The position numbers and the translations under genes were made by a program. The notes below the pieces were generated by a model that was not told the DNA's origin, made no database searches, and worked only from the letters and a program-made list of their open reading frames with translations. From the NCBI GenBank assembly GCA_900312665.1, contig ONZQ02000010.1, positions 1,076,278 to 1,140,277 on the forward strand: DNA of 64,000 nt, given 5' to 3'. This DNA is from Cephalotrichum gorgonifer. Taxonomy: Eukaryota > Ascomycota > Sordariomycetes > Microascales > Microascaceae. Of the stretch, positions 1-10,362 are shown piece after piece (position 1 is the stretch's first letter; the number at the start of each line of letters is the position of its first letter).

Positions 1-2688
1 GGAACGGGCCAGGAGGATTGCCACACCCTCTCAATCCCCCCAGGCGGGCCCCTGTCCCCTGTCTTTCCTCCGCCCACACCCGTGCCCCGCACCCCCCAGT
101 AGTAGATACATACGTGCAGCACGACCGAACACACCCGCCCGTCCACGGAAACCATCCCTCACTTCCTGGTCATTGGTTATTACCGTACCCTCCAAGTCCC
201 ATCTACCCAAACCCCCCAGCAAAGAACCTTCGTTGATCCTTGTACCCTGGACAAACAACCTCCCCCGGTCACGTTCCAGGGAATAAGAGAGCCGAAGAGC
301 GAAGACGGGGAGAGCTTAGAGGTGCAGCACCCCTCCGTTTTCTGATGTATGCGGGCTGCAGACAACCTGAACCAAGCTTGACCAAAAAAAATAGGAAGAA
401 AAGATGGCGGACAAGCGATGTTCCAGGGATTGTCTACTACCGAACCATTCTAGACGGAGTTACTCATGCTTGTTCAGGGAAGGCTCGTCCCGTTCGTACT
501 CATAGAGGGATCCTTCCCAGTATTGGTACTCGTAAAAAGGCAATCACAACCGTCTCCACCGTACCTTCCCTCCCATGCTTCATCCGAGCTAGGGCGCCCT
601 CATACAATACATTCTTGTATTATACTGGAGTGATAATACCCGGCTCCTGTATGAGGCAGATCCCTCCCAGGTATATGTGCCGCCATCATCCTATATCATA
701 TCTCGCACCGCACGTGTCGCTGGCATGAAATCCGATCTCGTCCGTACTCGTATATATCCCCGGCCCACCTCTCCATCTCCACACAACCGTCATCCTCGGA
801 GAAAGCAACAGGTCAGACAGCGATAGAAGACACCCGTCATCCCGTCTCTTTTTCCCAACCTTGTCGTTGCTTTTCCAAATATTCTTCCTGCAACCGAGCT
901 AAACAGCATCGGTGCTCCCTGCTTTTTTCTAAAAAGTCTCGACCTTCGACAATAGAATAACCACCAACATTGGATCCTCCACCAACTCCTACAAGTACCC
1001 GTAGTTACCCTCCGCCAGCCACCCTCTCTTTCTCCGAGAGACATCACAAGCTTCTGCATTTCCGGATAGCAAACACGACCTCTCTCAGCGAAGTCTTCCC
1101 TCGGCAGCACCCCCCCCACAGTTTTCTCGCAACACACGGACCCGCCGTTGTTCCGTTGCACTTGCAGCCCTTCTACAGCTTGGTGTTGCATTGGGCATTC
1201 TGTGAACGGACTGCTGCGTTCTTGGGTACCCTATCAGCGCGCCGGACATCGACATCAGCCCCTCCTCTGCCTCTCTTTTTTTTCCTTTCCGTCAAGAGAG
1301 TGGAGCGAGACCCTTCGCCCCAAAATCTCACCCAGAGCCATACACTCACAATCATCGGCGAGCTGTGGTTGGGAACGAACAGGCGACGTGAACCTACTCC
1401 AAGCATCCGCCCCAGCTCCAGCTGAACCGCAGCACGCCGTTGTAACCCTCTAGGCGCCCACCCACCAGCTCTCGGTGTATCCTCCTTTTAGCTGCAGGAA
1501 GACAGACGCACACCTATTTTGCTGGGACAAAACAGCTCACGAGACATATCGTCGACCTTGGTTGCACCTACTCTCGAGCCGCCGCGATTTTCCTTCCTTC
1601 TCCTGCAGACTGGACCCACAGGTCAAAACGCTTCCCACAGCAAGAAAGAATAACCCCCTCCCCGCCTTCTCCCCCCGGCGTCACTTATATCCAGGATCCG
1701 GGTTATTGACCCTCTTTTCTTGTTTTACTTCGCCTCTTGCCACCGTGCCACGGATTTCTCCCCTCCCTTTTTGATCGGTGGTGTCAAATCCCGCCATATG
1801 TAGCCGCCCGGCGGATTTGCATATACGATTATCACCAGACCTTTCCCACGATCGGGTTTCTGGACGCTTCCGACGTGAAGGAGAAGCGTAAATTCGTCCG
1901 TGCGACTCTCACAGCAAGAAAGGATACGCGGACGAAGAAATCCCTCTCGCCAACGCGGACGCCACATCGAACGCCATCATACTCTGCGTTGTTCATCGGC
2001 ATCTGCCTCTTTTCGGCCATGGTCAGCTCGCTGTAATTGGATCCTCAAACAACAGCCAGTCCCACACCACCGAGCAAGCAAGCACATTCTCAGGAACTCG
2101 ACACACTCTGGTCTCGTGTCAGCGGCTTTTCGTCCGATTGTTAACCTCGAATCTTGGTTTTTGAATTCGACTCCTCCGTATCATCCTGTTTTCAAGGAGG
2201 GGTATTGGGTCCTCGGCACCCCAAAGCAACATCTGCAACCTCCACCACTTCTGTTTCTTTACGCCTACCTCGACCTTGGCTTCTCTGTGAATCGCCCGAT
2301 CTTTCCTTGTAAGTTTGCTCCCTCGCCTCAAAACTTCTGCTTTTCTATCTCGTCGCTCTACAAGCTGGGACTCTCTGTACGCCCTCTTTCCCTGTCCCCG
2401 CGTGTGTGCGTGAAACCCCTCCCGTCTTCGTGTCCGGCCACCTGGCACCTGGCACCTCAGCATTCTCGTGTTTCCGTCCCGCCGTTTTCTGCATGTCTCT
2501 TGCCAATGAGGACGCCGGGACAACAAGCATTAACGTGGCTTCCCGATACCAGTCAGCGAAGGGGAACGCAGCACAAAGCGGCACACCACACCCAAGGCAA
2601 GGTTAGCCATTAGCAAGTAGGGGACTGGTCCTCGCACACTGTGCCTCTCCAACTTTTCGAACGCCTACACACCAATTCCCTTGCATAC
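1..2688. other. Intergenic region and long leader upstream of velC
   Basis: No coding region could be supported here. The stretch is rich in C and T on the plus strand, with many short overlapping ORFs of low-complexity composition (P, S, R, H rich) that look like pyrimidine-rich leader rather than protein. Two exact TACTCGTA 8-mers occur at 527-534 and 745-752; this motif is concentrated further on in the gene desert at 10.6-17.1 kb. Long, pyrimidine-rich 5' leaders are common for developmental regulators in filamentous fungi, so part of 1000-2688 is probably the velC promoter and 5' UTR. That assignment is inference only. Confidence 0.5.
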
Positions 2689-4323
2689 ATGTCGCATACG
2701 GCCGTTGAATCTATTCCGAGACACGCTTTCGGCCATACCATGGTGGACACGATGGCCAGACCACTCGACGGCTGGATACATGAGCCGCCGTACGGTGCTT
2801 CTCGACATGTGGGAACGGCCGGGTACTACCCGGCGGACCAGGCACCCCTGCGCCTACCCCCGCCGTCGAGCCTAATGTCGGGTAGTTCAAGTATTCACGA
2901 TTCCCCCGCCCACACTCCTGCCCAGACAACGACGTCGTCCGCGACGGTAACCCCAAGCACGCCGGCCCATCCTCTCCCGACTCTCCACACCAACGTCAAG
3001 CCCACCTACGGATACCACGACTACCAGACGCCATCTCCAAGCCAGCAGTCGTCACCACCCCTGCCGGCACCCACCAGCCAACCACTACACCACGTCGCTG
3101 CACTAGCTCACCAGCGGCGGCACGTCGTGCAGGACCTGGCGCGAGTATCCCCTACTCTGTCATCAACAGCGAGTGAGAGGTCAGCGGAAGACTTTCAGGA
3201 TGCTCGCGTCTCGCAGGTCCATGCTCCTCAACTTCCAAGGATACACGAACATCAGCAGCAGACGCTACAGCATCAACCATCACAACTACCACACCACCAT
3301 CAGTCCTCACAACTACCGCCGACGCTACCGCAGCAGCAGCAGCAGCCATATCAGCAGCAGCCGCCGCCGCCGCCGCCGCCCGTGCGGCATCTCAAGCGAT
3401 CATCCACCGAGGATCACTACCAGTACCCCGACATGCACTCTCACCCCAGATTACCCCCCACGTACTCCCAGAATGCGCGCACCCAGCAGACGCCGCAGCC
3501 AACGAGCCCTCCCTCCCGCCAGACGTGGTCCCCGAGATCAGAGCCCAAGACTAGCCAGGTCAAGATATCCGACCTGCTAAGCAGCAGCAACGAAGAGCTG
3601 CAGGGTCCGCCACAGGGTAGCAGCAGTAGCGTCGTCCCAAGACCGCCAGTTGCGCAAACGCCGGTCTTCCCCGCAACCCAGTCAGAGTATCGCATATGCG
3701 TACGGCAGCAGCCCGTGGCGGCGAGGTCATGTGGTTTTGGTGAGCGGGACCGACGGGTCATCGACCCGCCGCCGATCGTGCAGCTCACGATTGATGATCC
3801 GAGCATGTCCAAGGAGGAGGTTAGCCAACGCATTCGATACCCGTTCTCTGTGATGCACTGCTCGATATGGGACTCGACGGGGGAGCAGGACAGCTCCGCG
3901 ATGCCGGAGGATTACCGGCAGCAACGGCGACTCATGGGTACGCTGGTGGCGTCGCCGTTCGTCGGAATCGACGAGAACGGTGAGGAGGGCTGCTTCTTCT
4001 GCTTCCCGGACCTGTCATGCCGGACACCTGGGGTGTTCAGACTCAAGTTTGCCCTGGTAGTCATTGACCCCATCGCGAGCACGCAGAGCGGGAAGAAGTT
4101 CCCCATACAGGCGCAAGTGATGAGCGATGTCTTCACGGTGTTCAATGCTAAGGACTTCCCTGGGATGCAGGCGAGCACGCCTCTCACGAAGAGGCTGAAG
4201 GAGCAAGGGTGTCTGATCTCTATCAAGAAAGGGAACGACAAGCCGACGCACGGGAGGGACGATAGCGATGATGATGGAGAGGGCAGCTCGGGGGGGAGGC
4301 GGAAGAGGGCCAGGAGGGGATAA
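2689..4323 (+). CDS. velC: Velvet-domain developmental regulator, VelC type
   Basis: A single uninterrupted exon encodes 544 residues from the ATG at 2689; an upstream GTG in the same frame is not a normal start. Residues about 333-517 form a velvet domain. They open with YRICVRQQP, followed by GFGERDRRVIDPPPIVQL, then the RYPFSVMHCSIWD and FPDLSCRTPGVFRLKF blocks, and end in SIKKGN. The N-terminal 330 residues are P, Q, S and H rich, with polyglutamine and polyproline runs, and the C-terminus is basic and acidic (RRKRARRG). A C-terminal velvet domain behind a long disordered N-terminus matches VelC. VosA carries the domain at the N-terminus, and VelB has a domain insertion that is absent here. 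Velvet proteins are fungal DNA-binding regulators with an NF-kB-like fold that coordinate sporulation and secondary metabolism. Family assignment is firm; the VelC subtype is likely. Confidence 0.87.
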   Translation: MSHTAVESIPRHAFGHTMVDTMARPLDGWIHEPPYGASRHVGTAGYYPADQAPLRLPPPSSLMSGSSSIHDSPAHTPAQTTTSSATVTPSTPAHPLPTLHTNVKPTYGYHDYQTPSPSQQSSPPLPAPTSQPLHHVAALAHQRRHVVQDLARVSPTLSSTASERSAEDFQDARVSQVHAPQLPRIHEHQQQTLQHQPSQLPHHHQSSQLPPTLPQQQQQPYQQQPPPPPPPVRHLKRSSTEDHYQYPDMHSHPRLPPTYSQNARTQQTPQPTSPPSRQTWSPRSEPKTSQVKISDLLSSSNEELQGPPQGSSSSVVPRPPVAQTPVFPATQSEYRICVRQQPVAARSCGFGERDRRVIDPPPIVQLTIDDPSMSKEEVSQRIRYPFSVMHCSIWDSTGEQDSSAMPEDYRQQRRLMGTLVASPFVGIDENGEEGCFFCFPDLSCRTPGVFRLKFALVVIDPIASTQSGKKFPIQAQVMSDVFTVFNAKDFPGMQASTPLTKRLKEQGCLISIKKGNDKPTHGRDDSDDDGEGSSGGRRKRARRG

Positions 4324-5425
4324 GAAGGGACGAGCAAGACGTGGGCCAACGAAGAGGGTAAAGGGGTCTAACGATACATTTCTACTTTCTGGGTTTATCT
4401 GCTTTGGGAGCGCTTTGCCATAGAGGCAAGTCTGGGCTGGCTGGCGTTGTTTGTTATTTGGGACCTTTTCATGTTTTTATTTTAGCAACCTTATGAATGT
4501 ACGGGCAATGACAGGTCGGGGCGGGGTTTGGGACGGCGAATTTGAATTAAAGGAGGGTTTTTCTTTCCCCTTTTATTTATATATCATATTTCTTGTACCT
4601 TTCGTAGGCTGGTGATGGTTGGGTTCTGGGTCGGGCTGAGTCTGGGTTTTGTTCAATGGGGTTTGGGACATGGGAACGTGAGGTCGTTCGAGACTCCTCG
4701 CTGAGATTGTTTTGAGGCGCCGAGAAATGGGGAGAAATGGATTTGTAAACCCTAGATTATCGGATGGGGATCGGAAAGGGGTAAATGACTGGACTTGGCT
4801 GGGCTGGACTGGACTCCATAGGATTGAAATGAGATGCGAGATCATGAGAATGATTGTGTTCGGGTCTAATGCGATCTTTTGGCATTGATTTGATTGGGGC
4901 TCTTGGACATCTTCTTGGGCTATCTCTTTGGGTCATCCTCCTGGGCGCCCCGAGGGGATGGGGGGACAGCACATGCTGGCTCCCTTCTTCCGTCCTCTCC
5001 TTTTTCCAGACCTTCCTCTCTCTAGAGTCTGTTTTCCCGGTAGGGGGTTTCTCCCTCGAGAGCCTGCTCTGGCAAGAACGTCGCCTTGCCACTCTCTCCA
5101 CTCTCCTCCTCTCCGGATGACTCTTTTGCTCTTTTCCCCACGCAATTATCTCCCTCATCTAGCCTGTATTCTGACCTCCAGTGACCTCTCTCACCCTTCC
5201 CTTCCTTCCGCCCCCAGGTGAAGGATTGTGTGGGCTTATCCCCAGTCACGAGGGCTAGAATACTTCTACGCGTAGATAGTAGGCGGGACAATGGCGCGGG
5301 TTGGACGGACGGGGGTATATACATATTCTATTTATCGACGAAGAAAGAAAAAAAGCCATCCATCCTCATATCGTAACAGTTCAGTCAGCCTCAGATCAGC
5401 TTACAACACGGTAGCCACCCCAGCC
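4324..5425. other. Convergent intergenic region between velC and the PPR gene
   Basis: This gap separates two genes pointing towards each other, so it should contain two 3' UTRs. T-rich and AT-rich runs near 4550-4590 could serve as the velC polyadenylation region. The remaining ORFs on either strand are low complexity, and no conserved protein, RNA gene or repeat was recognised. Confidence 0.5.
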
Positions 5426-7905
5426 TCAAATCTGATCAACATCAAGCCCATTCTCGGCAACGACGTGCCAGAAGTGATGCTTCATGTACCTCTCCCTCTC
5501 CTCGTCCCCCTCGACCCCTCCGCCACCACCCCCCGCCGGACCGCCCATCCTCTCCCTGACGGCCCTCACCAGCTCCCTCGCGCCCTCTGTGTCCCCCTCC
5601 TCCAGCAGCGCGACGAGCAGCTGGTCCAGGACGCTGAGCGTGACCCTCGTCTCCCTCCTCAGGGAGAAGAAGACGGCCTTGGCCTCCGACGCCAGCCCCG
5701 CGCGCGCGTACCCCCGAACCACCACCTCCCAGAACACCCCATCCACGCGGTCCGCGCCGGGACCACCGCCGAGACCCCACGACGAGATCATCTCGCGCAC
5801 GGCGGACACGTCGCCGCGCGAGAGGTGGTGGTCGGCGATGATGGTGAAGATGTGCGAGGAGGGGTGCAGGCCGCTGCGGCGCATGTGGGCCAGGACGGCG
5901 CGGACGGCGGCGCCCGAGGGCTCGCCGCCCTCTCTGGCGGGGTCGGGAGTGGCGGGGGGTTGCGACGACGACTCTCCGGAGGGCCGCCCGAGGAGGACGT
6001 GGATCATCTTGGCGTACGTCGCCCCCTTGGCCTTCTGCCCCGACGCCTCGATGGCGGCGAAGATGCCCCGCACGGCCTCCACCTTCCTCTCCTCGCCCTC
6101 GTCCGCCGCCGCGCCGAGGACCTCCTCCACGATGATGGTGAAGGTCGCCGCGTCGGCCGCCACGCCGCGGGTGTTCATCTCGCGGAGCAGCGCGTCCGAC
6201 TCGGCCGCCAGGCCCTCGCGGAGCATGGACCGCAGGAGCATGTTGTACGTGACGATGTCGGGCTCGATGTCGTACTTGGCCGCCCAGGCCAGGATCGGGG
6301 GCGCGGCCTTCACGCCCTTTGAGCGGAGGACGCCCGTCAGCGCGGCGTTGACGGGCCCGATGTCGGGCTTCACGGGCGGCGGCCGGCCGGTCGGCGCCTT
6401 CCCGCCCGCCTTGGCGGCGTCGTCCCAGAACTGTCCCATCTCGAAGAGGGCCCGCACGGCGGGCTTCTCTAGCCCGCACGTCATGAGGGCCGATATGCGC
6501 GCGGACCAGATGACCGAGTCGAGCGGGACGCCGTCCTGGGCCAGCCGCGTCCACAGGAGCTCGATGTTGCGCGGCTTCCGCGCCTGCTTCCACCCCTCCA
6601 TCATGGACGTGTACGTCCGCAGCGTGTACCCGAACCCGCGCCGGCCCATGAAGCCCAGCACGGCGTCGATGTCGCCCCTGCCGAGCGCGCACCAGATGAA
6701 GACGCAGTAGTCGAGCAGCTCGGCGTAGCGCCTCCGCCGGCCCGGATCACCCTCCAGGGCGCCAGAGTCGTCGTCGGCCTCGATCTGCGCCGACAGCGAG
6801 GCCCACGTCTGCCGGATGCTGTCCGGGTCGCGGCTGCGGAAGCCGCGCGAGAGGTGGCGGTGGATCTGGCTCGGGTCCAGCGCGGACCCCCCGCCGTCGT
6901 CTCCGGCCGGAGGACGTGCAGCCGCGGGGTGACGTAGGCGCGCAGCGTCTCGGACTGGCCGTCGAACTCGCGGAGGGCCTCCTCGTCCGGCCTCGCCCAT
7001 ACGTAGCCCATGAGCTGTTCCGTGAAGGTCAGGAGCGGCGCGAGGGGCTTCGCCGTCTCGCTCGAGCGCAGCCCCGCGTCCTCTATCAGCACGAAGGTCG
7101 TGAGCAGCGCGGCGGTCATGCCGGTTAGCTGCGTCGGCGGGATGTGGGGCATGGTGGCGCGGATGACGGAGGCGAAGGGGTCCGGGCGCCGTATGAGCTG
7201 TTGTATCTTGGGAGACTTGAGAGAGGGGAGCTGGATCCTCGCGGGGTGGCGTGCCGCCGACTTGCCGGTGCTGGTGAATATCGCGACCCAGAGCCCCACG
7301 ACGTCCTCGACCATCGCGCGCGTCTCCTCCTCGCCACGGGTCGCCGCCTCCTTATAGATGGTCTCCAGCGTCGCCGTCATCAGCCGCACCAGCGGCCGTA
7401 GGTTCCTCCCCCTCCCCACGTCGAGGTACATCCGCGCGAGCTCGGCCGAGCTAGGCATATCCTCCGGCCTCTTCGCCCCCTCCCTCCTCGCCCCCATCAG
7501 CACCTCCAGCAGCGTCCTGACGGCGGGCGCGACGTCCTCCCCGGGCTTTATCCCCGGCACGACCTCCCCCTTCAAGACGGCCCACGCGCGCCCCGGCGTC
7601 ATCTGACCGGACTTCAGAAGAAACGTAACCTCCGCTATCCTCTCCGCCGCGGAATATGAAGCACCCTCATCCCCCTCCTGGGCCCCTTCCACGACGTTCC
7701 GGAAGAGAGCTACGCCCCTGTCGTGGCGGTCCCACTTCGACTTCGCCCCGGCGGCGACGGTCGACGGCGTCGTCGCCCTCGGGGGTATGGAGGGGGGTAT
7801 GGTTATTACCCCCCGGCGGCTACCGACTCTCGTGAGGAGGAAGGGCGCCCGGCGGTGGGCTGTGAGGAGGCGGCGGGTGCGAAGACATGCTTCGGGGACG
7901 GGCAT
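5426..7905 (-). CDS. Mitochondrial-type pentatricopeptide repeat (PPR) protein, frame interrupted once
   Basis: Two overlapping minus-strand frames together make one protein. The first runs from the ATG at 7905 and begins with an Arg-rich, acid-poor segment typical of a mitochondrial presequence. The second continues to the stop at 5426. The second part shows degenerate PPR helical repeats, for example VTYNMLLRSMLREGL..DALLREMNTRGV and FTIIADHHLSRGDVSAVREMISSWG. PPR proteins bind organellar RNA and act in mitochondrial RNA processing or translation. The frame change lies between about 7000 and 6866. Candidate explanations are a 50-nt intron (6866-6915), a 137-nt intron with a better donor (6866-7002, GTATGG), or a one-base loss in the six-base homopolymer near 6888-6893. 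With either intron the protein is roughly 780-810 residues. The individual family member could not be named. Confidence 0.72.
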
Positions 7906-8614
7906 TGTTATGGTATGTCGGTCCTAGACATTGCTCTGCGTTCGTTTTCCGGGTAGGTTGGTAGTTGGGTAACAGGATAGTCACCCTGCTTTTCGTCTTC
8001 GGGGGAATAGGTACGGGATATTCGCTCCGCTTTCGTTACCGGGGAGAGAGCGATATCGTTTTTCCCTCGGCGGTGACGGTGTATCGTTTGTTGGCAGTAT
8101 GTCGGTGGAAGGCGGTTTGTTTGGGGGAAACGAAAGCCAAAAGTTGGAGGTCGAAGTGGCTCCACAAAAAATAAGTTGGAGGTCATGGATTTTAGAATGT
8201 GAGGTTCGAGGTCCTGCGCGCGGAAGAGCCAATCAGATCTCGCAACCTTGTACCTTGCCGATCGTCTTGGCATCGAGGAATCACGGCCAGTTACACACAG
8301 TTAGTCGAACAGAAGGCATTTTCTTCCCTTTTTATTTCCATTTATTGATTCATCAGTCTCATAAGTCTCAATTGACGAGCTTCGGGTGCTGCGTCTTCTT
8401 CTATCCCTGTAACAGCTGCCCTCACCCCCATGCTACAACACCTCGCTCACCCTGCGCACTCGGGAGCTCGCACAAACACACCCCGCATTGCGTCGCTCTA
8501 CTCCGTAGTCGCTCTAGACATCCCATGTCCTATCCTAAGCCACGCCTGCACATGCACACCACCCTGGGCGCCCTACTCCCTATCATCGCGGGGTATAATC
8601 CGAGCCCCATCTGC
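7906..8614. other. Intergenic region upstream of the PPR gene
   Basis: This lies between the stop of the CSN1 gene and the start of the PPR gene, both on the minus strand. It should contain the CSN1 3' UTR and the PPR promoter. No additional conserved ORF, RNA gene or repeat was seen. Confidence 0.5.
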
Positions 8615-10362
8615 TCACAGGGCCATATCCATAGGATCCCGCCCGTCCGAATACCACCCGTCATCGACGTTCCTCGAGTCCCCAGACGCGAGGACAACCC
8701 TCCTGGGGGTCCTAGCTTCCAGGCCGGCGGCCTTGAGGCTGATCGTCCTCATCCGGTCCAGGGACTGCTTCTGGAACCACGTCGCCGTGTCCAACGCCTC
8801 CCTTTGTAGGACGGCCCGGGGGTCTGGCGACAGCAGAACAAGTTGCTGGACGTGACGCAATCCCTAGTTAGCACACCCATTCTCAAAAAAATTCCTATAC
8901 CACGCACAGAGGGTCTCACCTTTTCTATCGAGTTGATCCTCGCATTCAGCGCCCCGCTCCGAATCATCTGGCAGATCTCCCGCGCGATGGGCACCCCCGG
9001 AGTCCCAAACATCTGCGAGAGGCTATCTAGGCTGATGTAGGAGTACGGGATGAGGTACTGCACGATACACTTGGTGCGGATCATCCGGTAGAGATCCGGG
9101 ATGTGCCTGTGGAGGTGGAGGTCCAGCAGGTACTCCGGCCTGTACGACTCGAGTATCTCCAGGCAGGCCTTGTACTTGCCGTTAACGTAAAAGTTCAGCG
9201 CCTTCCGCAGGTGCGGCTCGAGCTCGAGGTACGGCCTGAAGGTGCTGCTCTCGAGGACGCTCGCCCGCAGCGCGGGCCTCTCCATGGTGGCCAGCGCGAG
9301 GATGGCCCCGTAGGAGGCTATGTCGTTGGGGCTCGCGATCTCCTGCTCGTTCCACGACCGGTCGCCCGACATGGGGATGGACACGACGTTGCGCGCGGCC
9401 TCCTCGAACGACCCCGCCTGCATCTGGGCTATGGCTCGCGCGGCCCTGAGGTATCTCGAGGAAGTCTTCATGTCGGTGGCGAATTCTTGGGGCGCGAGGG
9501 TGATGACCTTGCCGACGTTGTGGATCACCACCGGCCAGTCTCGCATGTGCATGGCCACGCGGACCAAGTGCTTCCCGACCTCGACGAGGTGCTTGGAGGT
9601 TCCGGCGTCAGGGCGCATGTTGGCGAAGCTCTCCATCGATTTCTGCAGAGCCCCGATGGCCTCGTAATGGCGGCCGAGGTCCTCGTGGCCAATCTAAAGA
9701 GTTTGGCGATAAGCATGTGTCCTGTGGCCGCTCGCCCCGCCACAGAAGAAGAGGGGTGGTTTGCGCGGATCTAAACTCACACGAACACTCTCCCTCACAA
9801 GGTTATTCTTGTATCCCCTAAGCTGTGCCTCTAGTCGTTGGGTCTCCTTCTTATTCGATATCTCTCTCGCGTCGGCCCAGCCCTGGTCGAACTTGGCCTC
9901 GGGCTCGTTGGGCGCCACTTCTCGGAGGGTATCGACGGCATTTCGGTAGGCGCCCACGTCGTTGCCGCTCTTGGCCTCGGCGATGGCGGCTTTGAGTGCT
10001 TCGACGCACAGAACGGTGCTGGTGCGCCCGATATGGTAGAGGCGGTCGTAACGTGTCCGGCCTGGGGGGGGGGGGGGCACACCTGTCAGTAAACAAGCGG
10101 GCCTAACTGGCGAAGCAAAGGTGATGTTTACCTTTGTAGTTCTGGATGTATAGCTCTAGGTCAAGCTTCGGAGACTCTGTGGTCGGATAAGAAGATTAGC
10201 TAGGGGAGATAGCTTGGGTACGCGACAGTGACGCGTGTGATGGCTATGGGACGGGAGATGCTGAGGGCGGGATTGCTACGAACCTTGGACCACCGGGCGC
10301 CCCTGGCTGCTCATCTCGTTGAAGAATCCCGCCAGCTTACTCGAGCGGCCGTTGGCCTCCAT
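8615..10362 (-). CDS. csn1: COP9 signalosome subunit 1 (CSN1/CsnA)
   Basis: Five exons can be joined in frame: 10362-10284, 10176-10132, 10061-9781, 9693-8920 and 8845-8615, giving 469 residues. All four introns are GT..AG (107, 70, 87 and 74 nt). The joined protein carries the CSN1/Rpn7 signature LDLELYIQNYKGRTRYDRLYHIG, then RGYKNNLVRESVRIGHEDLG. The helical repeat region follows, and the C-terminal PCI domain includes YISLDSLSQMFG and GALNARINSIEKQLVLL. CSN1 is the scaffold subunit of the COP9 signalosome, which removes NEDD8 from cullins in the nucleus. In filamentous fungi the complex controls development and light responses. The start was chosen because it gives a short N-terminus ahead of the first conserved block; an earlier in-frame start was not found. 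The second intron holds a 14-base homopolymer immediately before its acceptor. Confidence 0.9.

Noticed and set aside
240..728. 162-residue ORF at the left edge
   Set aside because: Basic, low-complexity composition with no motif; most likely chance in a pyrimidine-rich leader.
5291..6710. Long plus-strand ORFs opposite the PPR gene
   Set aside because: They are Arg/Ala/Gly- or Ser-rich shadows of the PPR coding sequence and show no family features.
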